Shown: positions 7,589-15,692, counted from the first letter of the stretch. The stretch is DNA of 47,750 bases from Bacillota bacterium (GCA_016286445.1 JAEESS010000011.1:1-47750); one strand, 5' to 3'. The notes: a model not told the origin generated them from the letters alone. Numbers and translations: made by a program.

Positions 7589-8086
7589 TTACATCTTATG
7601 CTTATAGGTTCTGTAATCATTGATACATGACAAAATCAGAATCGAAATCAGGATCAGGATTTCAAAATAGAACAAAACATTCAGCTTGTCAAAATACCTT
7701 GCGTGTAAGTATTTTGTAGAAAAATTGTGGAAAAAAGAATTGATACCTGCAATTGTTCCTACAACGAATGCTGCTAGCGCGATTGCGCTGCTGACAGACC
7801 CCATATATCTTATTGATTTACTGCCGATTATTTGAATCCAGGCAGTCGCCAATACAACGACCAGAGCTGTACAAATAATTATGGGATACAGTTGCCACAT
7901 TGCTGCATTTTCTATCAAATAAACAAAGCTGGTTTTGTACATTTCATAACTTATGCCGCCATAAGAAAAATCCGATAACCAATAATATGTAAAGAATCCA
8001 TTGATAAACAGAAAGATAACCCCCAAAATACATAGAATAGAAAGAATGACCGTCGTTGGTTTTATTTTGCCTATTTGTTTCTGCAT
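7589..8086 (-). CDS. Hypothetical four-helix membrane protein, AT-rich
   Basis: A 165-residue protein not recognised by family. Four hydrophobic helices are seen near residues 11-30, 58-82, 91-112 and 135-155, with short charged ends. The coding sequence is clearly richer in A and T than its neighbours, which suggests later acquisition. A good ribosome site (AAGGAGGTG) lies 9-10 bases before the ATG. It is transcribed away from the small Xre regulator at 8185, from a promoter carrying a palindrome in its spacer; an immunity or stress-type membrane protein under that regulator is a guess only. Confidence 0.7.
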   Translation of the reverse strand: MQKQIGKIKPTTVILSILCILGVIFLFINGFFTYYWLSDFSYGGISYEMYKTSFVYLIENAAMWQLYPIIICTALVVVLATAWIQIIGSKSIRYMGSVSSAIALAAFVVGTIAGINSFFHNFSTKYLHARYFDKLNVLFYFEILILISILILSCINDYRTYKHKM

Positions 8087-8110
8087 ACTTATAGCACCTC
8101 CTTATTCCAT

Positions 8111-8139
8111 ATTATAGTCTCTTTTGCGACTATGGTCAA
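8111..8139 (-). promoter_or_regulatory. Sigma-A promoter with palindromic operator candidate
   Basis: Read on the minus strand: TTGACC (8139-8134), a 17-bp spacer, then TATAAT (8116-8111). The spacer and the -10 box contain the inverted repeat ATAGTC-8 nt-GACTAT (8114-8119 and 8128-8133), an arrangement in which a bound dimeric repressor would block RNA polymerase. Confidence 0.7.
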
Positions 8140-8184
8140 GAAAAGAATCATAAAATAGAATAAAAAGTAAGGAGGTGATGCGGT

Positions 8185-8403
8185 TTGATCGTTTACGAGC
8201 CGTTCTGGAAAACGCTGAAGACGTCGGGCGAATCGACGTATACGCTGATCACGAAGCATCATCTTTCAAGTTCCACCATCGACAAGCTGCGGAAGAACAA
8301 GCCGCTGAACACGACGACCGTCAACGATCTCTGCCGGATCCTGCATTGCGACGTCGATGAGATTATGCGGTACGAGCCATCGGAAGAGGATCAGGTTTTA
8401 TAA
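8185..8403 (+). CDS. Small Xre-family helix-turn-helix regulator
   Basis: A 72-residue Cro/CI-type DNA-binding protein with no other domain. It has the pattern of an Xre helix-turn-helix: helix, LITKHHLSSSTIDKLRKNKP (turn and recognition helix), then TVNDLCRILHCDVDEIMRYE. The start is TTG at 8185, chosen because GGAGG at 8171-8175 is 9 bases upstream and the N-terminus matches small clostridial Xre proteins; an ATG at 8178 is in another frame. Its base composition is typical of the chromosome, unlike the divergent gene at 7589. It may act on the palindrome at 8114-8133. Confidence 0.8.
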   Translation: MIVYEPFWKTLKTSGESTYTLITKHHLSSSTIDKLRKNKPLNTTTVNDLCRILHCDVDEIMRYEPSEEDQVL

Positions 8404-8406
8404 CCG

Positions 8407-8435
8407 GAGAGCGAACGACGCTCTCTGTTTTTATA
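8407..8435 (+). terminator. Terminator of the Xre gene
   Basis: GAGAGCG (8407-8413), loop AACGA, CGCTCTC (8419-8425), then TGTTTTTAT. Confidence 0.75.
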
Positions 8436-8566
8436 TGGATGAATTGCGGCTGCGCAATAGTAACAAAATCATTCGGTCGTAGAATCAAAAGCAGAACCGT
8501 CGCGCGTTAATCGCACGTTGCCATCGTTTTCCCACTCCACGAGGGACTCTTTTGGTTCGCACTTGT

Positions 8567-8680
8567 CGAGCTCCCCTTGTCAGGGGAGCTGGATCGCGAA
8601 GCGAGACTGATGGGTAGTTCTTGTAAATACTACCCTCCTGTCTGCCTTCGGCATCCACCCTCCATCACAAGGGAGGGTCG
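8567..8680. repeat. Dispersed palindromic repeat, copy A
   Basis: Begins with a 25-bp block (8567-8591) that recurs exactly at 16002-16026, containing AGCTCCCC-6 nt-GGGGAGCT. It goes on to GGGTAGT/ACTACCC and ends with ACCCTCC/GGAGGGT around 8656-8678. Non-coding. The stretch 8436-8566 before it shows no gene or clear structure. Confidence 0.7.
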
Positions 8681-8727
8681 AAAAGAGCCCGGTTTGAAAA
8701 CCCCTTTCCAGAGCGTTCCTTTTTTTC

Positions 8728-8757
8728 TTTACAAGCAAAACCGCCGCGTGATACAAT
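8728..8757 (+). promoter_or_regulatory. Promoter placed for a leaderless macrodomain transcript
   Basis: TTTACA (8728-8733), 18-bp spacer, TACAAT (8752-8757). The ATG of the macrodomain gene is at 8764, about where transcription should begin, and there is no Shine-Dalgarno sequence. Confidence 0.5.
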
Positions 8758-8763
8758 AACGGC

Positions 8764-9525
8764 ATGACACAGGACGAGCGCAGAGTTTGGCTCATTCGGG
8801 CGATGCTGGATGAACAGGGATATCGGAACGAGATCCCGCGGGACGTTTTTGAACAGAAACGGCTGCTGCGGGGATTGTTCAATGTGCGCCCGCCCAAGGA
8901 GGCGAGCACGGAATTTCTTGCCGTGCAGGACGCATACCTTCGGGAGGCGGCGCGTGAAAAGGGCGTGACAACGCTTGCGGAGCTCTCCCCCATCCGTCCG
9001 CACCAATACCTTTGGCGCGGGGACATCACGACGCTCGCGGTCGACGCGATCGTGAATGCCGCAAACTCGACGCTTCTCGGCTGCTTTTCCCCGAACCACG
9101 GCTGCATCGACAACGCGATCCATACCTTTGCGGGCGTCGAGCTGCGGCTTGCGTGCAACGAAATCATGCAGCAGCAGGGACATGAGGAGCCCGCCGGCAG
9201 CGCAAAGCTGACCCCGGGGTTTAATCTTCCCGCAAAGTACGTGCTGCACACGGTCGGACCGATCGTGTCCGGCAGGCTCACGGAACAGCATTGCCAAGAG
9301 CTTGCATCCTGCTATGAAAGCTGTCTTGCGCTCGCCGAAGAAAACGGGATCGGAAGCGTCGCTTTCTGCTGCATCTCGACTGGTGTGTTCGGCTTCCCGC
9401 AAGACGCAGCCGCGCGGATCGCGGTCGAGACCGTGAAGGCGTACCGAAAGCGCTGCCCGATCGACGTCGTATTCAATGTGTTCAAGGAAGCGGACCTGCG
9501 GCTCTATCAGGCGCTTCTCAATTAG
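8764..9525 (+). CDS. Zinc-containing macrodomain protein, probable ADP-ribosyl hydrolase
   Basis: A 253-residue protein: an N-terminal helical part (about 1-80) and a macrodomain (about 85-253). The ADP-ribose loops are seen as DAIVNAANSTLLG (94-106) and STGVFGFP (205-212). C107, H112 and C114 in GCFSPNHGCIDNAIH match the zinc site of the Zn-macrodomain subgroup, which removes ADP-ribose from protein. The downstream gene, 18 bases away, is a class M sirtuin; in other Gram-positive bacteria the two act as writer and eraser of ADP-ribosylation, often on a lipoylated GcvH-like carrier. That carrier and its lipoate ligase are not present here. Confidence 0.88.
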   Translation: MTQDERRVWLIRAMLDEQGYRNEIPRDVFEQKRLLRGLFNVRPPKEASTEFLAVQDAYLREAAREKGVTTLAELSPIRPHQYLWRGDITTLAVDAIVNAANSTLLGCFSPNHGCIDNAIHTFAGVELRLACNEIMQQQGHEEPAGSAKLTPGFNLPAKYVLHTVGPIVSGRLTEQHCQELASCYESCLALAEENGIGSVAFCCISTGVFGFPQDAAARIAVETVKAYRKRCPIDVVFNVFKEADLRLYQALLN

Positions 9526-9543
9526 CCGGAAAGGAGTTTTTTC

Positions 9544-10392
9544 ATGCAGTATACCGAGATCACGCCGGGGCTTGTAAACCGGCTGAAAACCGCGATAGCG
9601 GACTCTGACGCGATCGTGATCGGCGCGGGCGCGGGGCTTTCGACCGCCGCGGGCTTTACCTATGCGGGCGATCGCTTCAAGCGGTTCTTTTCCGACTTCA
9701 TTCAAAAGTATCACTTCCGCGACATGTACACCGCGGGGTTCTATCCGTTTCCGACGCCGGAGGAATACTGGGCGTACTGGAGCCGGTACATTCTCATCAA
9801 CCGCTACGAAAACCCGCCGAAGCCGGTGTATCAGCACCTTTTGAAGCTTGTCAAAGACAAGAATTATTTCGTGATCACCACGAACGTTGACCACTGCTTC
9901 CAGAAGGCGGGATTCGACAAGGCGCAGCTCTTTTACACGCAGGGCGATTACGGGCTCTTCCAATGCTCAACGCCGTGCCACCGCCGCACCTATGACAACG
10001 AAGAGGTCATCCTCCGGATGATCGCAGAGCAGAAGGATATGCGCATCCCCTCCGCGCTCGTGCCGCGCTGTCCGAAATGCGGCGCGCCGATGGCGATGAA
10101 CCTCCGCGCGGACGAGACCTTTGTCGAGGACCTCGGCTGGAACGAGGCGGCGTCACGGTATGTGGAGTTTGTCGAAAAGCATCTCAACGAAAAGCTGCTT
10201 CTCCTGGAGCTCGGCGTGGGCGGCAACACGCCCGCGATCATCAAGTATCCGTTCTGGAAACTGACCGCGCAAAACCCGAACGCGACGTACGTCTGCGTGA
10301 ACCTCGGCGAAGCGCAGTGCCCGCCGCAAATCGAATCGCGTTCGATCGTCGTCAACGCTGACCTTGCGGACCTCATCGACGCGCTGCAGTAA
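9544..10392 (+). CDS. SirTM-like class M sirtuin, probable protein ADP-ribosyltransferase
   Basis: A 282-residue Sir2-fold protein. The NAD-binding start reads GAGAGLSTAAGFTYAGDRF (27-45) and TTNVDHCF (112-119) stands where ordinary sirtuins have TQNID. The usual catalytic histidine before G-D is Gln133 (TQGDYG), which fits the class M sirtuins that transfer ADP-ribose rather than deacylate. Zinc-ribbon cysteines are C141, C145, C176 and C179. A ribosome site AAAGGAG precedes the ATG. Cotranscribed with the macrodomain gene. The class M assignment rests on context and motifs; a conventional deacylase is the less likely alternative. Confidence 0.88.
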   Translation: MQYTEITPGLVNRLKTAIADSDAIVIGAGAGLSTAAGFTYAGDRFKRFFSDFIQKYHFRDMYTAGFYPFPTPEEYWAYWSRYILINRYENPPKPVYQHLLKLVKDKNYFVITTNVDHCFQKAGFDKAQLFYTQGDYGLFQCSTPCHRRTYDNEEVILRMIAEQKDMRIPSALVPRCPKCGAPMAMNLRADETFVEDLGWNEAASRYVEFVEKHLNEKLLLLELGVGGNTPAIIKYPFWKLTAQNPNATYVCVNLGEAQCPPQIESRSIVVNADLADLIDALQ

Positions 10393-10450
10393 ATAACGCT
10401 CCCGCCGTCCTTACACAGGGAGGGCGAGAATTGCGGCTTTGATATAATAC

Positions 10451-10480
10451 AAAAAGAGATGCGGGATCGCAGCTCTTTTT
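10451..10480. terminator. Bidirectional terminator between the sirtuin and the sigma/anti-sigma operon
   Basis: AAAAAGAG-a-TGCG pairs with CGCA-g-CTCTTTTT around loop GGAT. It ends both convergent transcripts. A short repeat remnant (CTCCCGCCGTCC..AGGGAGGG, about 10397-10425) lies between the sirtuin stop and this hairpin. Confidence 0.75.
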
Positions 10481-10489
10481 CGTTTTGGT

Positions 10490-13400
10490 TCAGTCGGCGT
10501 AGAAGATGTTGTCGAAGTATGTATCCTGCGTGATACCGTCGATCAGATAGCCGTTCAGCTCCGGATCGTTCGGGTCGGCTCTTTCCACCGTGAGCAGCGC
10601 GGTCGTTCCGTCCTCCGTCCTGATCTCCGCAAGCGTTCCGGATTCGTGCCAGCGCGTCATGTATATGTACGAACCCGCGGGGATCACCGCGTCCGCGCCG
10701 TCGATCGTGCAGGGCAGATCGCGCACAAGATGCAGCAGCTTGCCGCCTTCCATGAGACGCACGCGATCGGATGCGGATTGGATCTCATCCGGGATCACGT
10801 CGCAGTCGAACCATTCGGAATCCGGCGTCAGTTCCTCGCCGTGATAGGTCCGCCCGCCGAGTCTGGTCCCCAGAATATCGGTCTGCGTCGCAGAGCCGCG
10901 CACGGTATTACCGTCGAAGCTGCAATACGCCCAGATGACCGGTCCGCGGACAAACCGTCCGTTTTCCATGTGCAGCTCAGCCGTCTCGTAATCCTCCGAA
11001 CCGGTATTGTAGACCACGAGCAGATTCAGCCGTGTCGAATCCGGATCGAGATCGAGCAGGATCGCCTGCTCCAATCCGGCGCCGAAGCTGACCTCGACCG
11101 ACGCTTTTCCGACGGAGATCGTCAGATACTGTCCGTGTATTTCGTAGGCGACCTCATCCTCCGTCCTGTCGCCGTCAAAATCGCAGCGGAACAGGACGCC
11201 GCTCTCCGGCGCTTCGCGGTAGCCGTTTTCCTCATCGTAGTCCCAGAACCGGAACAGCCCCGGAAACGCATTCGGATCATTCCAAAGGACCTTATCGGGA
11301 TCGCCGCCCGGCTCCTCCGGCACAAACAGACGCCATGCGTTGTTGTACCACACGACCAGTCCGTCCCGCGTCACATAGAACTGCATACCGATCGAGCCGA
11401 AGTTTGCCTGTCCGTCCGTCTTCGGTATTTCGGTGATCGACACGACGGAGGTCACAGTTCCCGACGCCGCATCGGCGTCCGGCGCATCCGGGCGTATTTC
11501 GTCGTGCAAGCCGTACACCTCGCCATTATAGCAGATCATGGGAATATGCATCGGATTCGGTTCCTCTGTCGGCGTGGGCGTCGGTATGAGCGTCGTTGGG
11601 GGCGTCGTCTGCAGGGTCGATGCAGGCTTCGGCGCAGGGGTTGCCGACTGCGGCGGCGTCGGCGTTGCGCCCGGAACGGTATCTTCCCCGTATCCCTTGA
11701 AAATGATAGACATCGTCAGGGTTTCGGCGTCGCCCTTGATACTTTCCGTCGGCATGCCTAAAAGCTGAAACGCGCTGCTTGCATACTTAACGCAGACCCA
11801 AAGCTCGTTTCCGCATCGCTTGCACTTGAACGCGTCTGCGGAATCGCCCGGCATGAGCGTAAGGACATTATACCAGGACTTTTCCGGATCGAAGAGCGTG
11901 TGCGCTTTGAGATCCAGAACGAGATGCAGCGAGTCCCCTTTGCGGATCTCGACTGTATCGCCCTTGACCTCCGTTTCGCAGCCGATCGCCCGGAACACCG
12001 CGGTCATCGGGATCATGTTCATCATTTCGCCCTTTGCGGATTCCTCATAGATCGAATCGACCGGCGCGGAAATTCCGTTAACGATCAGTTGATACTGCGG
12101 CTTCGGCGCAGGCGTATCGGAAGCCGCCGCGCCGACGTGAAGACAGATCGCGATCTCGTTGCCTATGCTGTAATCTTCCGCACGGTACGAGACGATCGCG
12201 CTCACGTAGTACGTGCCCGGCGAAAGCGTTTGGAGAAGCTCCGTTACAACGCAGCCGTTCTCCCACGGAATCCCGTTGTGGGCGACGTCCATGATGCGCT
12301 CGTATGCGGCGTCAAAAACCATGATCTCGTCCAGCTTCCAGCCGTCCGCCGTCAGTACAATGAAGGGCATGCCCACATTGTATTCCGTGACGGGGATTTG
12401 GCTAAGGACCTCCTCGTCCTCAAGCTGAACGCCCACGCCATCCGCTTCCAATTCCGGTTTCGATTCCCACACGAAGCCCTCATACGGATAGACGGGCACG
12501 CTGTTCACAAGGAAATAATATGATACGTCGCTTTGCATCGTCGCGTCGTCCTGCGCAGGCGCCGCCGTTTTTTCGTCGACGTTATACATGAAGAGGAACG
12601 TGTGTCCGCTGTTTTTGACCATGATCAGCACCGTGCCGGAAAGCGTACCCGGTTCGATCTCATAAAATGCGTACTGCTCGGTCTCCGTTTCTTTCAGGCT
12701 GAAAAAGCCGCTGTCATCGATCACGCTGTACCGCGTTCCGTTGATGCAGATCTCCGGCTCGGCGTCGAACGCCCAGACCTTTGTCGCGGCAAACGCGAAA
12801 TACATTCGTCCGTCGAGATACGCGATCTCGGACAGCCGCATCCGGTCGACTTCCTGTTCGACGGAGACCGTGACCGGAAAGATACGCTGCAGCCGGACCA
12901 GGCGCTGATGCAGGAAGTTTTCCTCCCCTTCCATGATCGTATCATAATCCTGCGCATCCTCCTCGGACATGGTCTCCATCTTTGCGCGGCGCATATCGTA
13001 GGTCCTGTCGAACTCGTACTGTTCCGTAAGGACCTGCGCGTATGCAGCCTCAAACACGCCGCGGTCCGCATCCGGCAGCAGCGGCTCAAACATGCGCCAT
13101 TCATTGTCGTACAACACGACCAGTCCGTCGATCGTCATGGCGTAGGACGTCTCGCCGAAATTCGTCTGACCTTCCTCGGTCGGCCATTGTGACAGAGGGA
13201 CCGGAGAGTCCGTCGTCCTGCGGATCGCGCTTTCGTCCGGCTCGCCCGCCGTCTCGTGATCGGTGATGACGTAAACCATGCCGTGATACCGGATCGCGGG
13301 CACGGACGCATTCGACTCCAGCGACAGGTCCGTTTTCGTTTTTGCAAGCGGGGTCGGATCGTCCGATCCGAACAGCGCATGCCGTATCACGACGCCGCCG

Positions 13401-13642
13401 AGCACGAAGACCGCGACGAGCAGCACCGCGACCGCGGAATAAGCAAAGACATTGCCGAGCCTGCTGCCTGTCTTTCGGACACGGTCGGACGTCTGCGGGG
13501 TCCAGCGTTTCTCCGGCTTGTCTTCCGTGCGAGCTGTTTTTTTCTCGGTGCAGACGGCAGCGAGCGTCCGTTCCACCGTTTGTTCAAAGGAATGGGGCAT
13601 TTCCGGGATCGCATCGGAAACGCGGATCTGTATTTTACGCAT
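10490..13642 (-). CDS. Very large sigma-linked membrane protein with a duplicated surface module
   Basis: A protein of about 1050 residues encoded directly after an ECF sigma factor. Residues 1-60 are cytoplasmic, with a short motif-rich segment (SFEQTVERTLAAV); one membrane helix is at about 66-88; the rest would be outside. Two similar modules are visible, near 116-190 and 700-780: both have the order short YHG/YNG-type strand, VY, a Ser/Thr-rich stretch, TNFG or ANFG, then DGLVV-Y-N-WR-F. A copper-amine-oxidase-like stalk domain is near 515-620, a Thr/Pro linker near 650-695, and a calcium-site-like DFDGDRTEDE follows module 2. The ATG at 13642 is preferred (GGAGG 9 bases upstream); an ATG at 13648 is possible. 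It overlaps the sigma gene by 8 bases. Anti-sigma or signal sensing is an inference from position. Confidence 0.8.
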   Translation of the reverse strand: MRKIQIRVSDAIPEMPHSFEQTVERTLAAVCTEKKTARTEDKPEKRWTPQTSDRVRKTGSRLGNVFAYSAVAVLLVAVFVLGGVVIRHALFGSDDPTPLAKTKTDLSLESNASVPAIRYHGMVYVITDHETAGEPDESAIRRTTDSPVPLSQWPTEEGQTNFGETSYAMTIDGLVVLYDNEWRMFEPLLPDADRGVFEAAYAQVLTEQYEFDRTYDMRRAKMETMSEEDAQDYDTIMEGEENFLHQRLVRLQRIFPVTVSVEQEVDRMRLSEIAYLDGRMYFAFAATKVWAFDAEPEICINGTRYSVIDDSGFFSLKETETEQYAFYEIEPGTLSGTVLIMVKNSGHTFLFMYNVDEKTAAPAQDDATMQSDVSYYFLVNSVPVYPYEGFVWESKPELEADGVGVQLEDEEVLSQIPVTEYNVGMPFIVLTADGWKLDEIMVFDAAYERIMDVAHNGIPWENGCVVTELLQTLSPGTYYVSAIVSYRAEDYSIGNEIAICLHVGAAASDTPAPKPQYQLIVNGISAPVDSIYEESAKGEMMNMIPMTAVFRAIGCETEVKGDTVEIRKGDSLHLVLDLKAHTLFDPEKSWYNVLTLMPGDSADAFKCKRCGNELWVCVKYASSAFQLLGMPTESIKGDAETLTMSIIFKGYGEDTVPGATPTPPQSATPAPKPASTLQTTPPTTLIPTPTPTEEPNPMHIPMICYNGEVYGLHDEIRPDAPDADAASGTVTSVVSITEIPKTDGQANFGSIGMQFYVTRDGLVVWYNNAWRLFVPEEPGGDPDKVLWNDPNAFPGLFRFWDYDEENGYREAPESGVLFRCDFDGDRTEDEVAYEIHGQYLTISVGKASVEVSFGAGLEQAILLDLDPDSTRLNLLVVYNTGSEDYETAELHMENGRFVRGPVIWAYCSFDGNTVRGSATQTDILGTRLGGRTYHGEELTPDSEWFDCDVIPDEIQSASDRVRLMEGGKLLHLVRDLPCTIDGADAVIPAGSYIYMTRWHESGTLAEIRTEDGTTALLTVERADPNDPELNGYLIDGITQDTYFDNIFYAD

Positions 13643-14120
13643 CTTCATTTTCCTCCAGGATCGTTCGTAAAGCATCCTTTGCGCGGGATATCCGCGACTT
13701 GACTGTGCCGACGGGGACCTGCAATACAGCTGCGATCTCCTCCAAAGAATAGCCCTGTTCTTTGAGATAAAGCAGGTTCCGCTGATCCGCATTGAGCCGC
13801 ATCAACGCAGCATGCAGATCGAGCGCCTGCGCCGTATCCGGAAACGGCTGCGGGCTATCGGGGATCTCATCTGTCTCAAGGACTCTGCGGCGCTCGCGCA
13901 GGATGGTATACGCTTCATTTCGCAGAATGCGCAGAAACCACGCGCGGAAGCTGCCCCGCTTCAACAGCGAATTGCGGTGCTCGTACGCCTTTACGATCGC
14001 CGCGCTCATCGCATCCTCACAGTCGTATGTGTTTTTGAGGATCAGAAACGCCACGCCGAACGCAGTCTTTTTGACGCTTCCGATCTCCTGTATAAACACA
14101 TCGTCGTGCATCATAGCCAT
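13635..14120 (-). CDS. ECF-type RNA polymerase sigma factor
   Basis: A 161-residue sigma-70 family protein with region 2 (DCEDAMSAAIVKAYEH, then FRAWFLRILRNEAYTILRER) and region 4 (LNADQRNLLYLKEQGYSLEEIA and VPVGTVKSRISRAKDALR). The frame is open further upstream, but the ATG at 14120 has a GGAGG 6 bases before it and an ECF-type promoter sits inside the longer frame, so the shorter form is used here. The last codons overlap the start of the large membrane protein at 13642, which suggests coupled translation and a sensor or anti-sigma partnership. Confidence 0.9.
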   Translation of the reverse strand: MAMMHDDVFIQEIGSVKKTAFGVAFLILKNTYDCEDAMSAAIVKAYEHRNSLLKRGSFRAWFLRILRNEAYTILRERRRVLETDEIPDSPQPFPDTAQALDLHAALMRLNADQRNLLYLKEQGYSLEEIAAVLQVPVGTVKSRISRAKDALRTILEENEDA

Positions 14121-14174
14121 CTGTATCCTCCGTACAATTGCTTCGTTGACTGAATGATCATTCTCATAACGTAA

Positions 14175-14200
14175 GACGCAGAAACGGTTCAAAAAGTTCC
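14175..14200 (-). promoter_or_regulatory. Candidate ECF promoter, probably autoregulatory
   Basis: On the minus strand GGAAC (14200-14196), 17 nt, CGTC (14178-14175), the typical layout of ECF sigma promoters (GGAAC at -35, CGTC at -10). Transcription would start near 14168, giving a leader of about 48 nt before the sigma ATG at 14120. Confidence 0.55.
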
Positions 14201-14237
14201 ATACAATTTTCGTCGCCGACATTTGACATTTGGGGGC

Positions 14238-14266
14238 TTGTGGTTCCGGAAAATGTATGTTATGAT
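14238..14266 (+). promoter_or_regulatory. Weak candidate promoter for the lipoprotein gene
   Basis: TTGTGG (14238-14243), 17-bp spacer, TATGAT (14261-14266). The lipoprotein ATG is 28 bases further on, with AGAAGGAGA between. Confidence 0.4.
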
Positions 14267-14294
14267 AAATTGATTATCCGAGAAGGAGATTTCC

Positions 14295-14855
14295 ATGAAA
14301 AAACTGATCGCATTCTTTTTGGTGTTTGTTTTGTTGATGATCGCGGCGGCGTGCGCAGGCAATACGTCCGGCAATACGCAGACCCTCCGCGGAGAGCTTT
14401 CCGTTGCATACGACAATGCGCTGACCGGCGAGCTTTTGGTCTATTTCCAGGCGAACCAGGGCTGTTCCGTGCAGGGCGTGCTTCTGGACGCCGAGACCGA
14501 TTACGAAGATCTCCATGAGACCGCGTCCGTCGCGCTTGTGAAGGACGAAGCCGTGATCGAAGCGCTCAAGGAAGCGGGCTGGATCGAAACGGAAGACTGG
14601 TCCGACGCGCAGAAGAAGATGAACGCCGGCATGTTCGGCTTCACCGTTCTGAGCGCGCCAGTTATCACCGAGACCGCAAAAACGTCTTCCAAGCTGTTGA
14701 CCGACTGGCTCGTCGGCGACGGCACCTATGACCGGACGATCACGACCGTTTCGGGCAGCTGCGGCTGCAGCAAAAAGCAGACGAACGTCACGATCAAAAG
14801 CGACGCGCCGGAGCTTGCCAAGAGCGAGCAATTCAAAGCGCTCGTCAATCCGTAA
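14295..14855 (+). CDS. Hypothetical lipoprotein
   Basis: A 186-residue protein with a lipoprotein signal peptide: MKK, a hydrophobic run, then LMIAAAC with the lipid-modified cysteine at C20. The mature part is soluble, with a helical charged centre (about 70-120) and a CGC pair near residue 156. I do not recognise a family; a distant resemblance to a small solute-binding lobe is possible. The ribosome site AGAAGGAG is 9 bases before the ATG. It is divergent from the ECF sigma operon and may or may not belong to that regulon. Confidence 0.75.
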   Translation: MKKLIAFFLVFVLLMIAAACAGNTSGNTQTLRGELSVAYDNALTGELLVYFQANQGCSVQGVLLDAETDYEDLHETASVALVKDEAVIEALKEAGWIETEDWSDAQKKMNAGMFGFTVLSAPVITETAKTSSKLLTDWLVGDGTYDRTITTVSGSCGCSKKQTNVTIKSDAPELAKSEQFKALVNP

Positions 14856-14870
14856 TCATCCGAACACGCG

Positions 14871-14899
14871 AAAATCCCGGATCCTTCCGGGATTTTTTC
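14871..14899. terminator. Bidirectional terminator, lipoprotein and phzF-like genes
   Basis: AAAATCCCGGA (14871-14881), loop TCCT, TCCGGGATTTT (14886-14896) and further T residues. A perfect 11-bp stem between convergent genes. Confidence 0.85.
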
Positions 14900-14906
14900 G
14901 TGTCCA

Positions 14907-15692
14907 TCAAAAGAGCGGCGCAGCGATCTCGCCGATTGCAAACAGCACCGCTTTCCCGCGAAGCGCAATGCGTTCTCCGCTTAAGAGCTCGCATTCGAGC
15001 TCTCCGCCGCGGGGCGACGCCTGATACGCATGAATGATCCTTTTGCCGAGCACCTTCGCCCACCAGTCCGCGATCTGACAATGCGCCGAGCCGCAGACCG
15101 GATCCTCCGGCACCGTCGTCTCCGGCGTGAAGCTGCGCGATACGCAGTCGTATTCCCTACCCTGCGCCGTGGCGTTCCAGATGCGTCCGGGGAGCGTTTT
15201 CAGAAGCGCATAATCGGGCGCAAGGTTTCGCACGACCGCCTCATTTTGAAACACGCAGTTGAGATCGAGGCCTAAAATCGCCTTGACCGGCCGCGCGCCG
15301 TAGGCCTTCTCCATGGCGTCGGTCACCGGGATTTCCGAAAGCTCGTAGGTCGGGAAGTTCAGTTCGAAGCGATCGCCGATCCGCCTGACGGAAAGGTCTC
15401 CGCTGATACTTGTATAGCGCACCTCGTCCGCATCGGGTTCAAGGAACGACAGGATCACGAACGACGCCGCGAGCGTCGCGTGCCCGCAAAGCTCCTCCTC
15501 CGTCATGGGCGTGAACCAGCGGATGCGGTATCGCTCCCCCTCCTTGACAGCAAACGCGGTCTCGGCAAGGTTGTTCTCCATTGCGATCGCCTGCATGATT
15601 GCATCATCAGGCCAGCGGTCCATGACGCAGACCGCCGCTGAATTGCCGTGAAAGGGCTTGTCTGTAAACGCGTCGACGATGTATTGCTTCAT
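14907..15692 (-). CDS. PhzF-family isomerase/epimerase-like protein
   Basis: A 261-residue member of the PhzF fold family (diaminopimelate-epimerase-like). Family signs: HGNSAAVCV (15-23), NLAETAF with the catalytic glutamate E44, RWFTP..EE..CGHATLA (about 62-80), and EDPVCGSAHC, where many homologues have PVTGSAHC. The start at 15692 is chosen over an ATG at 15710 because GGGAGGAG sits just before it, inside the longer frame. The substrate is unknown for nearly all non-phenazine members, and no phenazine genes are near. Confidence 0.88.
   Translation of the reverse strand: MKQYIVDAFTDKPFHGNSAAVCVMDRWPDDAIMQAIAMENNLAETAFAVKEGERYRIRWFTPMTEEELCGHATLAASFVILSFLEPDADEVRYTSISGDLSVRRIGDRFELNFPTYELSEIPVTDAMEKAYGARPVKAILGLDLNCVFQNEAVVRNLAPDYALLKTLPGRIWNATAQGREYDCVSRSFTPETTVPEDPVCGSAHCQIADWWAKVLGKRIIHAYQASPRGGELECELLSGERIALRGKAVLFAIGEIAAPLF

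Noticed and set aside
14121-14222. N-terminal extension of the ECF sigma factor from ATG 14222
   Set aside because: No ribosome site at 14222, good one at 14120, and an ECF promoter lies inside the extension.
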